Source: Limnanthes douglasii subsp. nivea (taxonomy: Eukaryota; Streptophyta; Magnoliopsida; Brassicales; Limnanthaceae). Taken from it: a DNA stretch of 64,000 nucleotides. This document shows positions 9,746-19,699 of this stretch, in pieces. The stretch covers positions 201,399,273 to 201,463,272 of the forward strand of contig JAUPFV010000002.1 in NCBI GenBank assembly GCA_036936605.1, in the 5' to 3' direction. The position numbers and the translations under genes were made by a program. The notes below the pieces were generated by a model. That model ran no database searches, was not told where the DNA came from, and saw only the letters and a program-made list of their open reading frames with translations. Every line of letters begins with the position of its first letter. The first letter of the stretch is position 1.

Positions 9746-12700
9746 GTGTTTTCTCCTCAGTATATAAAAAATACATTCGGTATCTACAAATGGTTTTCTA
9801 TTTCCAATAGAGCAGAAAAATACCGAGCTGGAGAAGTGATCGATAGTTATCTGAGAAAATCTTCTCATACCACCTCTTATGGGTTATTCAACTATAACCG
9901 AAACCGTTTGCGTGAGAACATGAATCCTTCCTCGCATTCAAAACCTCAAACCAATCGAAGTCGACCCTCTGATCTTGAGAAATCTTCTACTTCGAAAAAA
10001 GGTTCATATCCCGATCTTGTAACATTGCTAGGAAACCGTCCCCACTCTCGTTTTCTGGAAATGTGAGACTTGAGCTCTGAACTGTTGCCCAATACAATCA
10101 AGTATGTGAAAACAAGTTCCAATATCACTCAACTCTGCACTCGTCTTAAAATTGTTGCCACTACTAAAGGCGTCGCACAACATGGGTCGTTTCAAAACAA
10201 AGAGTGAACTAACACAAGTACCGATGATACCGCTAAAGTTTCCCGGCATGAGGAATCAACAATTAATTTAAACAACCGAGCTGAGGCGAGCACCAGCCGT
10301 ACTAACCGGTACCACCCCCAAGGAATTAACTGGCCCAACGGGGCCTTAAACGAGAAAACTAAAAAACAAACAGCAGTGCCCGATGCTCCCAACCAACCAG
10401 ACGCTGACTGAGACGTTATTGAAGGTAGTGGAGGTCTTGTGTCATCAACTGAAGATCTCGAGGCTAATAACGATTCAGATCATGAGGTTACCTTACCCAA
10501 GAATAGTAGAGGTGCGTACTGGCTATCACAATGGTTTAATATGGCCACACATCCTTGCGTTTAACAACCACAAATGTCTTTACTATAATTCTAGTGAAAT
10601 GTCAAACTTGAAGATGAGCTGACGGATTCCTTCGTACGTTAAAAATTGTTTCCTATCCCTCAGGGGAGATGTCATTATCGGTAGGGAATAGGTAATTGGT
10701 ACTATTCTCCGATATGCTTAATTCGGGGATCCAGATTCCACTGGACCCATATATAGTAAGGTACTTTGACCTGGTTGAGCTATGCCCTACCCAAGGCAAC
10801 CTAAATGACTAGTTCATGCTGATGTCATGCATAATTGCGTTGCAATTATTTGGGGATAAAGATGCCAATGAAAGAGTTCGTGGCGATTGGTGGCATATCA
10901 AAAGTATCAAAACTGCCTTTCTTCAATATCTCTCTTGATAATGATACAAATATCGTGAATGACCTATTACATGCAGATAAATCTTGGAAGCACCATTTTT
11001 TTTGTTAGCGAGGCATGGGAAAATGGATGACCTCACTTCACAAACAATAATCCAAAAACAAAGCTACAAGCCCTGAAGAGGGAACCTCTAACCTCGGCCA
11101 AGAAGACCTTTGTTTGTTTGAGTGATTGGGATTGGAGGAACTAGGGAAATGAATTCCACCTATGTTTCCTCCTTGTAAACCTAATCAATTGTCACCTCTG
11201 GCATTGGGGGATGACCTAATTATTAAACAAATGGTAGTTCCTCCCAAACCGACCGAATTAGACACAAAGTTACAAGCCTCCAACCCTAAGGTCATGCTAA
11301 TCCAGAAAGAACAGTTGTAAATCCTAACACTGCTGAAACCAAAGGTAGCGATGTGGCGGAGGTGAAGAAAATGATGAGCCGGGGGGGAGGGGGGAAGGAA
11401 AACGATGTCGGGCGTTGAAGGTAGAGTGAAGAAGGCACGAGTGACTAAGAATAAGAAAGCCAATGTTGTGATTGTCATTCCATCTAATCCATCAACAAGC
11501 AAACAAACCACCGTTATGATATTATTTGAGCAACATAGTGGGTCAGATCATCAGGGGATAAAAACATTATCACAAGATGAAGAAAACGGTAGCTCAGATC
11601 GAAACGACACTGATGTCAAAGAGATCCAAAAAACGGTTGATAATACTGTTGTTGAATATTCACAACCCACTGACCCCTCAAGACTCCCCATCAAATTACT
11701 GCCCTCAAAACTTAACTTGCCACGTGCAGATTTCGACTTATTGCGCTCAGAAATTGACGTAGTGCTAGAGGATCCATTATCCATGCTTTCCCTTCCCCAA
11801 GATGGTAGCCCAATCGATCAGGACTTGTCGGATGATTCCTCCCAATATTGTTCATATCAACTAAGGCAATCATATAATTTTACATGTTCTTTGTGTTGGA
11901 ATTTCTCCATTAAGTTGGACCGTCACATGTCTTATCGATGTATTGAACTATCGTTAATATTAGTCCAATAAAAGTAATCATAAAGAAAAGAACGGACTAG
12001 TAGATAAAATATGTATCATGGAGGTAATTGTATAGATACCAGGTTTAATTCCGAATACTGTGAAGGATTGGATTCGGAAATAAACAACTTAAGCAAAACG
12101 TAAAGTTTTGGGGTTATTTTGTAAAACAAAATAATACCGGGTTATGGTCCCTAAGGGTGGCAATTTAATAAGGACTGGTCTTCATTAAGTAACCGTCTGG
12201 AAGTTACAAACGGTTAAAAGAGAAGAACCGTTTTCTCACTTCAGTTCTATATAAGAATGAGTTCCTCATTCTTAGAAGACACGAGATAAAATACACAGAG
12301 AAAAATCCTTTAAGAAAAACAAATTGATTCTTCCTTCGAATCAATTACAAAAGTGTGTTTTGGTTGCCATCTCTTAGAAGAATCGATAACCTAGCAAAAG
12401 ATCACGGATCATCCGCTTCAAGTCAGGAATTTGAAGATCAAAGAATGTCTACATCATGTAAGTACTTATTCCGCATTATTACATGATGATTTAATTTCAT
12501 GGTTCAATAAGTTAAGTAAGAAATCCATAAAGTATTTCTTACACTTTGTACCACATACTGGCCCCACTTACTATAACGGTGATGAAAGAAAAGAAACTAA
12601 AAAGAAACCATATGAGGCCTAGAGCAGGATATCCAAGGTGGATGTTTAACTTAAAGAGCATGCCCTTTGTAGAAGGGAGTGGGAACTCGACATACAAGAA

Positions 12701-13180
12701 CGAGTGACCGTGCAACTTTGTGGGACAATCGGTTGAGCACGAGTTTCAAGAAAAAAACACAAAATGACAAAAATCGGTAGTTATGTACGAAAAGAGCGTT
12801 AAGGACTTGCAAGTCGGGAAGAAAGCGGTCAATGGCCAACGTGATGAGGCTGTTCGGGAGTTGGCTGCTTTTAAAATCAAGACCCAAGACGATTGTATCA
12901 AATCTCTTTGGAGATATGTATGCCCAACTGGAAAGGAAAAACAAGCCGACATATAATACATTTGCGGTGAATTTCCTAAAGACCATGGACACCCAAGTAG
13001 CGAAAAGGTTGTGCTGATTCTAGAGTTTCATGAAAGGTTTCCCGACCTGGAACTTGGATGTTTTTTGCTATAAGTTCCCGCGAAGGACCGCTTCCGAGGA
13101 TTCGTCTGTGAAGAAAATATTAAGGAGGGAAAGAGGAAGAAGAAGAAACGTCGCGACAAGATCCTATGAGGAGACGTCCA
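9746..13180 (+). pseudogene. Element D antisense ORF (aORF), split by a solo LTR
   Basis: Plus-strand extra ORF, antisense to element D's pol. The 9746-10640 part is Ser/Asn-rich and weakly conserved. The N-terminal domain lies at about 10640-11050: YFDLVELCPTQ against YFHLIKLCPSQ in element B, then FVSEAWENG against FVSGAWENG. A middle low-complexity region follows (11405-11860). The ORF is interrupted by an LTR at 11894-12543. It resumes with a charged, coiled-coil-like segment (AVRELAAFKIKTQDD near 12850) and a LEFHERFPDLELG motif near 13030 that matches B's FLFHEKFPKRNLG. The basic tail (KRKKKKRRDK) ends near 13170. Many frameshifts are present. The intron seen in other copies was not located. 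Confidence 0.65.
11894..12543 (+). mobile_element. Copia-type solo LTR (650 bp) with 5-bp target duplication
   Basis: The segment begins TGTTGGAATTTC and ends TTTCTTACA (TG...CA), and is flanked by CTTTG at 11889-11893 and again at 12544-12548. A TATA box (CTATATAAG) lies near 12246. No internal retrotransposon sequence is present, so this is a solo LTR. The TGTTGGAA start resembles copia LTRs, but superfamily assignment is uncertain without internal sequence. It may carry a short ORF (12431-12622), which I regard as chance. The insertion sits inside element D's aORF and so is younger than D. Confidence 0.65.
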
Positions 13181-13878
13181 ATAGTAGTTCCTCGGGAATT
13201 TAGCAGTAGATTTTGGATTTTCGGTCAGGTTTTTTCTATTGTTTTTGTTTTGTGTTTCCAACCCCTTGGATCGTGTAATTTTATGCCCCAACCAATTCAC
13301 TTGGCCCTAAAAGTTTTTAACCTTTCAATAGAAAGTGATAAGTTTTTCATTATGAAGATAAACTTAGTTAAATATCCGACCTATTTGACTAACCGAAGTT
13401 GGAAGACCCACAATTCGAAATTTATATAAATACAAAATGCTGACCAACCGTCATTTTAAGACCCCACATGTCCAAATCTAATAATTGGATGTTTAAAAAC
13501 CAAGGTTGGAAAACCCCATATGTCCAAATCTAAAAATTGGACTGTGACCAACCGAGGTTGCAAGACCCTATAGGTATAAATTTAAAAATTGGATGTTGAC
13601 AAACCAAGGTTGGAAGCACCCACAGGTCTAAATTTAAAACATATATGTTAACAACTGAAGTTGGAAGACCCCAGAAGTCCAAATCTAAAAATTAGATGTC
13701 TACCTTGTACATTGCACAATATCATAAAAGAAAATTATATATTGATAGATCAGCTTTCAATGGCACCTCATTAAAACATTCATGCGGCACCAGAGTAGGA
13801 AATAGTGTGCGAACAATCAATACCCCTTCCAAGATAAAAAAAAGAAAAGAACAGTACAACTGTTTAAAATTATTCTAA
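13181..13878. other. Element D convergent spacer
   Basis: Noncoding region between the converging aORF and pol of element D. It contains the ~53-bp tandem repeat and, at 13764-13830, a diverged copy of the conserved spacer motif (CACCTCATTAAAAC, then GCGGCACCAGAGTAGGAAA). Small ORFs here (for example 13166-13429) overlap the repeat and show no family signature. Confidence 0.55.
13391..13700. repeat. Tandem repeat, ~53-bp unit, in element D spacer
   Basis: About six diverged copies of a 52-54 bp unit start near 13391, 13445, 13499, 13549, 13601 and 13651. Each holds an ACCAAGGTTGGAAGACCC-like core followed by TCCAAATCTAAAAATTGGATG. It lies between the aORF 3' end and the pol 3' end of element D, where C and B carry unrelated tandem repeats. 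Confidence 0.8.
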
Positions 13879-15000
13879 ATATAATTTAAGATGCTCGATG
13901 TTTCAGGGTGCCAAAAGTGCTGTGTTTTCTTTATCCCATAACTGATACGTCCCTGACTTTACTCTCTCCGTTACCTTGTATGGACCTTCCTAATTTGAGG
14001 CCATCTTTTCGAGGCTATTATCCTTGGTGTACAAAAATACATTCCTTAGAATTTTACCACCAACTTCAAACTCTCTCTGTCGGACTTTCGATGCATACAT
14101 GTTTCGTATCAAGGTTTGATAATGCAACGAGATTAATTTTGCTCAACTTTGTTTCTTCAATTAAATCAAGAGTGACGCGTCGGCCCTCATTATTATCATC
14201 GTCATAGTAGTGTTCGACCCTGTAAGGTTGGAGCATAGTTTCTCAGGGAGTCACGATGTCCATAATATACACCAACACATAAGGTGATTCTAGAGTCGTA
14301 GTACAATGAGTAGTTGAGTATGCCCATAACACCTCTTCAAAATAATTTAGCCATTTCTAGGCCTTTCCTTCCAAATTATTTCGGAGGCTATCAATGATAG
14401 TTTTGTTAGTTACTTCGACTTGACCATTTTCTTGTGGTTGAAACAAAACTGAAAAACATTGCTGGATTCCTCGAGAAGAACAGTAGGCTATCTTTTCCAT
14501 ACTCTCGAACTACGTACTATTATCCATTGTTAACTTCCTCGGGATACCAAATCGGCAACAAATATTTGACCAAATAAACTTTATTACATATTTTTTCGCT
14601 TGTCGCGGATCGAGGCTAGACTTCAACACACTTAGAAAAATAATCCATTACGAATACTATCATTTGTTTTCCACCCGGAGCCATTGGAAGCGGTCATACT
14701 AAATCGACCCCTCCAGCGATCAAACGGTAGCCCTTTGGTAGTACACTTAAGTTGAAAGACATGCATATGAATCCAATTGGAAAACCACTGACATGTATCA
14801 CATCTTTTGACCAAATCTGTAGCATCAGCTACTATTGTGGGATAAAAAACCTAGTCAACAAAACTGTTCTAGTCAAAACCTTAAACCGGCTATGAGCATG
14901 CCCCTCCCCATTATGGAGTTCTAACAATATCATATGTGATTTGTTATTACTAAGATGCCGCAACAAGGGTGTGGTTAAGGATTTTTTTGTAAAGAATCCC
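13879..15000 (-). pseudogene. Element D integrase (degraded)
   Basis: Minus-strand integrase remnant. From its N-terminal side: a zinc-finger piece at about 14750-14830 (DLVKRCDTCQWF), LPFDRW with a scrambled core, FGIPRKLTMDNST with the second catalytic Asp retained near 14530, then a C-terminal domain whose end (GPYKVTERVKSGTYQLWDKE, IEHLKLYLE) finishes near 13880. Frameshifts and stops are frequent. It converges on the aORF of the same element. Confidence 0.75.
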
Positions 15001-15740
15001 ACTAAGAGCCAGAAATTCTATGATGTCATACCTTAAATCTTTGTTGTTAATGGTCGATATCTCACAGGCTACTTCCAAGTGGGAAGTCAGTTCCAAATCT
15101 TTTTATCATCGACGAGCCTTCATGTGTTAAAATCCATGGGTGATCTTTAGTATACGTCGCAGTTGCTAACGAATTAGTTATTGTGTTCTCCACTTTATGG
15201 ACGTGTTTGTATTCGATATTTGCAAATACCGCAGTCAAAACCTTCATTGTTTCGAAATATTTAGTCAAATGTTCTATCGGAGCCTTGGGCTGCCATGTAG
15301 TATGATTAATGAATTGTTGGGAATTCATTATTAACCGAATACACCTAGCCCCACAAATATGTGCAATTCTTAATCTTGCTAACACTTCTTCATATTCAGA
15401 TTTATTGTTCGAGGTTAAGAAATTGAACCGTATGCGTTGGTGTATTGGTATCCCTAGTGGAGTTGTTGCTCGACCCCCCTTATGTTTGGATAATCCACTC
15501 TGTCAGTTCCTACTCTTGATCTATATACATATTTGGTCGCTTAGAGTGAAATTCAACCAAAATGTCGCCCAACGCTTGGCCTTTAATCGATGTCCCCGGT
15601 TCGAATTCGAAATTAAAGTTATCCAATTCCACATACCATTTCGTCGTTTGACCCGAAATGTTCGGGCGTTGCAACACATTCTTCAACAGGAGCGACGTTT
15701 GAACCACCATGGACTGAACCTGAAACTAAGGTTGTATTTT
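15001..15740 (-). pseudogene. Element D RNase H region (degraded)
   Basis: Minus-strand remains of the RNase H segments. 15710 to 15510 reads NVLQRPNISGQTTKW and ALGDILVEFHS, matching the connection region of elements A, B and H. 15385 to 15062 contains ARLRIAHICGARCIRLIMNSQQ, HVHKVENTITNSLATATYTK and PWILTHEGSSM, corresponding to the second, archaeal-type RNase H. RT, protease and gag of this element are not found above 15740, so D is truncated there. Confidence 0.75.
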
Positions 15741-16235
15741 TCTAGTCTCGGTTACCAATGCAAGGGGTGGCTTTTCTTACTTTAGATACATTTCATTTGT
15801 GTCTAAAAGGCTCTTACTCATGTGGTATACAGCTCGAGGACAATTTCCTCCATCATATATTTTATTTACTCCATATTTCAAAATCACAAAAACACTTATC
15901 ACTTGCTTTTACTATCTTGTCCTTATTTTATCTTCTAATTTATAACTTGATGCCATTAACCATTATGAAATCCTTATATCAACAAACACATGATTAAGCC
16001 AAATTAAATCCAACATATATGATTTAGCTTATAAAATTAAACCCTAAAAACAAAAACAAAAAAAATTAAATTTCTTAAAGATTACTCATGGAAGAGGAAG
16101 ACACACAAACCAAAGATTTAACACAGGAGAACATCACCCAAACCAAAGATTTTAAATTCATGTAATTTAAAAATCCGTGTTAAAAAACATATTTTCGAAA
16201 ATCCCGATTTGTATAGGTTTTAGCAGAAAACAACT
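15741..16235. other. No recognisable gene
   Basis: AT-rich sequence beyond the truncated end of element D. Short ORFs (for example 15758-15997) show no family signature. Two AACCAAAGATTT segments lie about 45 bp apart near 16110-16155. Confidence 0.5.
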
Positions 16236-16432
16236 AATTCTAAGATAACAGATAGGAATCAATTGCTTTTTTCTAGAAACAAACACCCGATTCAGAGACA
16301 ACAACTATGAATCACATGCGTTTTTTTATATAAAAAAACACCTGATTCCGAGAGCACCTCAGAATCAGTTGTTTTTTATATTAAAAAATGCACTTAATTC
16401 TGAGATGTCGTCTCGAAATTAGGTGCATTCCG
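16236..16432. repeat. Palindromic tandem repeat, ~53-bp unit
   Basis: Three full copies and one partial copy of a 53-55 bp unit start at 16236, 16289, 16344 and 16397. Each unit opens with RATTCTGAG or a close variant, then carries an inverted partner such as CTCAGAATC, then a T-run/A-run pair around TATAT. Each copy could fold into one or two short hairpins. No coding function is evident. It could belong to a non-autonomous DNA transposon whose ends I could not find. Confidence 0.6.
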
Positions 16433-17190
16433 TCTGTTTCAATAAATAATTGTGCATTTTTAAGTGTTGTTGTTTTTTTAAATAACGAATGATTTCTAAC
16501 TGAGACGAATTCAAGAAAAAATATCGTTGTTTTTAAGATTAGAAGAGAAATCGAATAGGTGGCTACGATTTGTTATTTTTCAAGATTTAAAGAGAAATGT
16601 GAAGATGATATCGTTTTTATAGTGGCTAGGCTAGGGTTAAGGTTTATGGATGATTGATGGTGAGAAACTAATAGAGCTGGTTGGTTGTGGAAAAGTTAAC
16701 AGGATAAGAGATAGTTGAGATAGGATAAGAGATAATTAAAATATGAAAGAAGCCGATGGAGTTGGTGGAAAATGAATGAGTTTTCAAATAAAATAAGAAA
16801 AATAATAAATATAAATAACAAAATAGAATTTTTATTATTTATAAAAAAATTAAAAAATTGATGAAAGAAATAACATCATCAATTTGATTTCCCATCGCAA
16901 AACAAGAATCAAAGAGTTTTGTTATGAAAATCAAGACACTAGCAAAATAGTCGACAACATAATTCAACCTGACAAACATAAACGCGTAAGGTCCAATGAG
17001 TAATTGAAAGATTTCTTAACGCACGACACATTTATAAAGGTATTCCCGACTCACTTGACAAATTGGACATGCAAGACATCTACTTAAAAAAGAGTGAACG
17101 TGATTTATATTTCCATTTAGAGTTATTTTCTAATTAGGAATTACTTTTTATTTAGGAAGTATATATATATATATTAAAACTATTAAAAAC
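16433..17190. other. No recognisable gene; AT-rich
   Basis: Sequence between the palindromic repeat and the Pack-MULE. It holds purine-rich stretches (GGATAAGAGATA repeated near 16700-16735) and an AT dinucleotide run at 17158-17174. No ORF or RNA gene is supported. Confidence 0.5.
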
Positions 17191-17199
17191 ATAAACATA

Positions 17200-17425
17200 G
17201 GGTAAAAAACACCCGTCGTCCTTCACGTTTGCCACTTGTAACAAGTTCGTCCCTCACCTTTGAGGCTGTAATAAAGGGGTCCTTATCGTTTATTAAGTAG
17301 AATAAAACCATCCTTTTCGAGTCGAGCCCAACATTTGTCCCCATAATATCCTTTGACCGGCCACATCAGCAGTCCACGTAGGACGCTGATGTGACAACAA
17401 TAAAAAAAAGAAAAAACAAGTTTTA
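17200..17425 (+). repeat. Left TIR of Pack-MULE
   Basis: Begins GGGTAAAAAACACCCG. It pairs with the reverse complement of 18364-18580, sharing blocks such as CTTGTAACAAGTTC, CCTCACCTTTGAGGCTG and ATATCCTTTGACCGGCCAC, and an A-rich inner end. Confidence 0.9.
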
Positions 17426-17739
17426 CTTTTACCTACTCATTTTACCCTATTTTCAAACCTTAAACCCGGTCCATTAAGTATTATAACCCCGTTAGCCCAT
17501 TGGACTTCTCTTATCCAGCCCAGCTTCTAACCCTAGATCCAACCCTAACCCAATAACCCAACCCTAACTCTAACCCAACATAATCTAAACCGAAATTAGT
17601 CGAACCATGTAGATTCTAACCCGAATTGTAATCAGTGATCGATTTATAAACATTTCCCTATTGATTTCTCTCTTTGTCTTCAATTCAACTACTAATTAAA
17701 CGAAAAACCGAGATCCTAAAAAAATAAACCACTGAAAAT

Positions 17740-18048
17740 CAAAGCAAACGTTGCAGTAACAGAGAGAACCGAGAAACAGGAGAAGAAAAACAACAAGAAG
17801 CTGAGAATCTTGTCGCCGGAGGCGGAATCAGCGGTTTGGTTTTTGCTTTGGTGGCGAAGAGAAAAGGGTTTGATGTAGTGGTTTTCGAAAAGGATTTGAG
17901 TGCCGTTAGAGGAGAAGGACAATACAGAGGTGTGATTCAAGTACAGAGTAACGCTATAGCTGCTTTAGCTGCTATTGATTTAGATGTTGTCGGAGAGATT
18001 TTGGATGTTGGTTGTCTAACTGGCGATAGAATCAATGGTCTTGTTCAT
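17740..18048 (+). pseudogene. ZEP: Captured zeaxanthin epoxidase (ZEP) fragment
   Basis: N-terminal FAD-binding part of zeaxanthin epoxidase, the plastid enzyme that converts zeaxanthin to violaxanthin on the way to abscisic acid. Visible: a Lys-rich linker (KKNNKKLRIL), the dinucleotide-binding GGGISGLVFALVA, GFDVVVFEKDLSAVRGEGQY, QVQSNAIAALAAIDLDV and CLTGDRINGLVHG. A one-base loss near 17811 shifts the frame just before the glycine-rich loop. Homology stops at a GTGTTTC that could be the splice donor of the parent gene. The transit peptide and most of the catalytic domain are missing, so it is a transduplicated fragment, not a working gene. Confidence 0.9.
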
Positions 18049-18054
18049 GGTGTT

Positions 18055-18325
18055 TCTTTCCTTTACTTTCTGTAAAGAGAAGATAACCTCGATTTATTTT
18101 GGTGTTGATGACCCTGGTTCTCGATGGAAGCGAGAAGAGATGATAACGATCTTGTTGGATTGAGAAGGAAATGTGAGTTTTTAGGGGTTCTGTGACATGG
18201 CAAAGCATGAAGAGGATTAGAAAAGTGATAGTTGTCACTATGCAAACCAAAAGCTTTAGAGAGAGAAGATGGATCAATGTCGCGAAGATGAGAATTAGGG
18301 TTTAAGAAGGTATAGAATTATGAAT
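18055..18325 (-). pseudogene. Second captured fragment inside Pack-MULE (unidentified)
   Basis: The minus strand has an open frame from about 18277 to 18032 and another from 18245 to 18063. Both are rich in Ser, Leu, His and basic residues, resembling an organellar transit peptide or the 5' end of a gene (HFLLNPTRSLSSLLAS). Its 5' side carries AAACCCTAATTCTC, typical of plant 5' leaders. The source gene was not recognised. It could also be captured noncoding sequence. Confidence 0.35.
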
Positions 18326-18363
18326 GGCCCTGTGTTGTTGCTTTGTTCACATTAAATCCTTTT

Positions 18364-18580
18364 CTAAAACTTGTTTTTTCTTTTTTTTTACTGTTGCCAC
18401 GTGGATCGGTGATGTGGCCGGTCAAAGGATATTATGGGGACAAATTTTGGACTGGACTCGAAAAGGATGGTTTTATTCTACTTAATAAAACGATAAATAC
18501 CATTTTATTACAGCCTCAAAGGTGAGGGATGAACTTGTTACAAGTTGCCAACGTGGAGGATGACTCGTGTTTTTTACCCC
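18364..18580 (-). repeat. Right TIR of Pack-MULE
   Basis: Inverted partner of the left TIR, ending GTGTTTTTTACCCC directly before the second ATAAACATA. Confidence 0.9.
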
Positions 18581-18589
18581 ATAAACATA

Positions 18590-19699
18590 CCTTTTAACTA
18601 TTTGAAAACATCTTTATGTATCTCCATACCAACTCAAGAACTTAACTAACTTTATTTGTATAACTTGATAAATACTACATTTGGCTAACTTGTTTTCAAA
18701 ATCAATATGTTTTTACCATGCACTTTATTATCTTAGTCTTACAATAATACTATCAAAAGTTATATCATTTTAGTGCAGGAAGTCGATCGGTCTTCATAAA
18801 ATGATTACAAGCAAATCCAAACTCGATTAGTAAAAAAATAATAGGAGTAAAGTTTCGAGCAATATTATTTTTTTGTTAAATTTTTGTAGATGATCAGTTA
18901 GAATCCAACTTCAGTTACATGTTAAAAAATAAAATCATAAAATAGTGTAATACTATTTTTATTTTGAATATGTTATTATTATCGCACATAATGTTAGATA
19001 CGACCCATGACATGAAATTATGCAATAAATAATAACTAATTTAAGAACTGGAAAAAAGGTTAATAACATTGATATATGTTCATGTTAAAATTTTGATTAG
19101 AGAGGAGATGATAACATATTTATAGACGAGTATGATGAAGAAAACTGAGTAAGATTCATCGCGGTGATCTAAAATATAGTCTTAAATCTGTAAAATTACA
19201 TGTCTTCGCTCCGAGAACTTGGGCATATAACCTTCCACCTTTTCAAGGACATAATCACAAGAACAACAATGAGGTTTTTCGGGTGTAAAAAAAGTATTCA
19301 TTTTGAAGGCTGCCATGTTAAACCGTTTTTATGTGGCGAGCAAGACAAGTCGGTCCCCTATTTTTTAACATTTTTGTTCGAAGAGTTCACTAAAAACTAT
19401 GGATCTTTTAGAAACACTAACGTAATATTTTAGAGATTTTTGAACCCATAAATAGTTTAAAAGTCTAAGAGACTAAAAAAAAACACCAACTAATACATAT
19501 TTATGTAGCTTTATACTATTTTCTTTTTTTCATCATCTACTAAAATTTATTAATTATGCGATAAATAGCAAAAGTTTATAAGTTGTTTGAATTTCAGTCT
19601 TATGAAAAAATCTCCGCTGTAAGATTTTCGTTGTGGTTTTGTGAGTTTTAAAAAATTCATGTATCGACTCCGTTTGTTTAGTCTTATATTTTTCTATGT
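18590..19699. other. No recognisable gene; AT-rich
   Basis: AT-rich sequence between the Pack-MULE and the first LINE. A 77-codon open frame at 19200-19433 has no family signature. It may include decayed 5' sequence of the LINE that follows. Confidence 0.5.

Larger units (their letters stand above)
17200..18580. mobile_element. Pack-MULE (Mutator-like element carrying gene fragments)
   Basis: A 1381-bp non-autonomous DNA transposon. Its ends are long terminal inverted repeats (left about 17200-17425, right about 18364-18580) that match over ~220 bp. It is flanked by a perfect 9-bp direct duplication, ATAAACATA, at 17191-17199 and 18581-18589. Long TIRs and a 9-bp duplication are the hallmarks of Mutator superfamily elements. 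No transposase is present. The inside carries a piece of a zeaxanthin epoxidase gene on the plus strand and a second gene-like piece on the minus strand, which is the definition of a Pack-MULE. The right end has one extra C relative to the left. Confidence 0.9.

Noticed and set aside
13391..13700. CRISPR-like regular repeats
   Set aside because: Units are contiguous and diverged, without unique spacers, in plant retrotransposon context. They are tandem repeats, not a CRISPR array.
15309..15785. 158-codon plus-strand ORF
   Set aside because: It is the complement of element D's RNase H region, whose minus-strand motifs are recognisable. A shadow frame.
17520..17585. Interstitial telomere repeats (CTAACCCTA-like)
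   Set aside because: Only irregular AACCCTA/CCAACCC phrases occur, without (CCCTAAA)n periodicity. It is a CT-rich leader inside the Pack-MULE.
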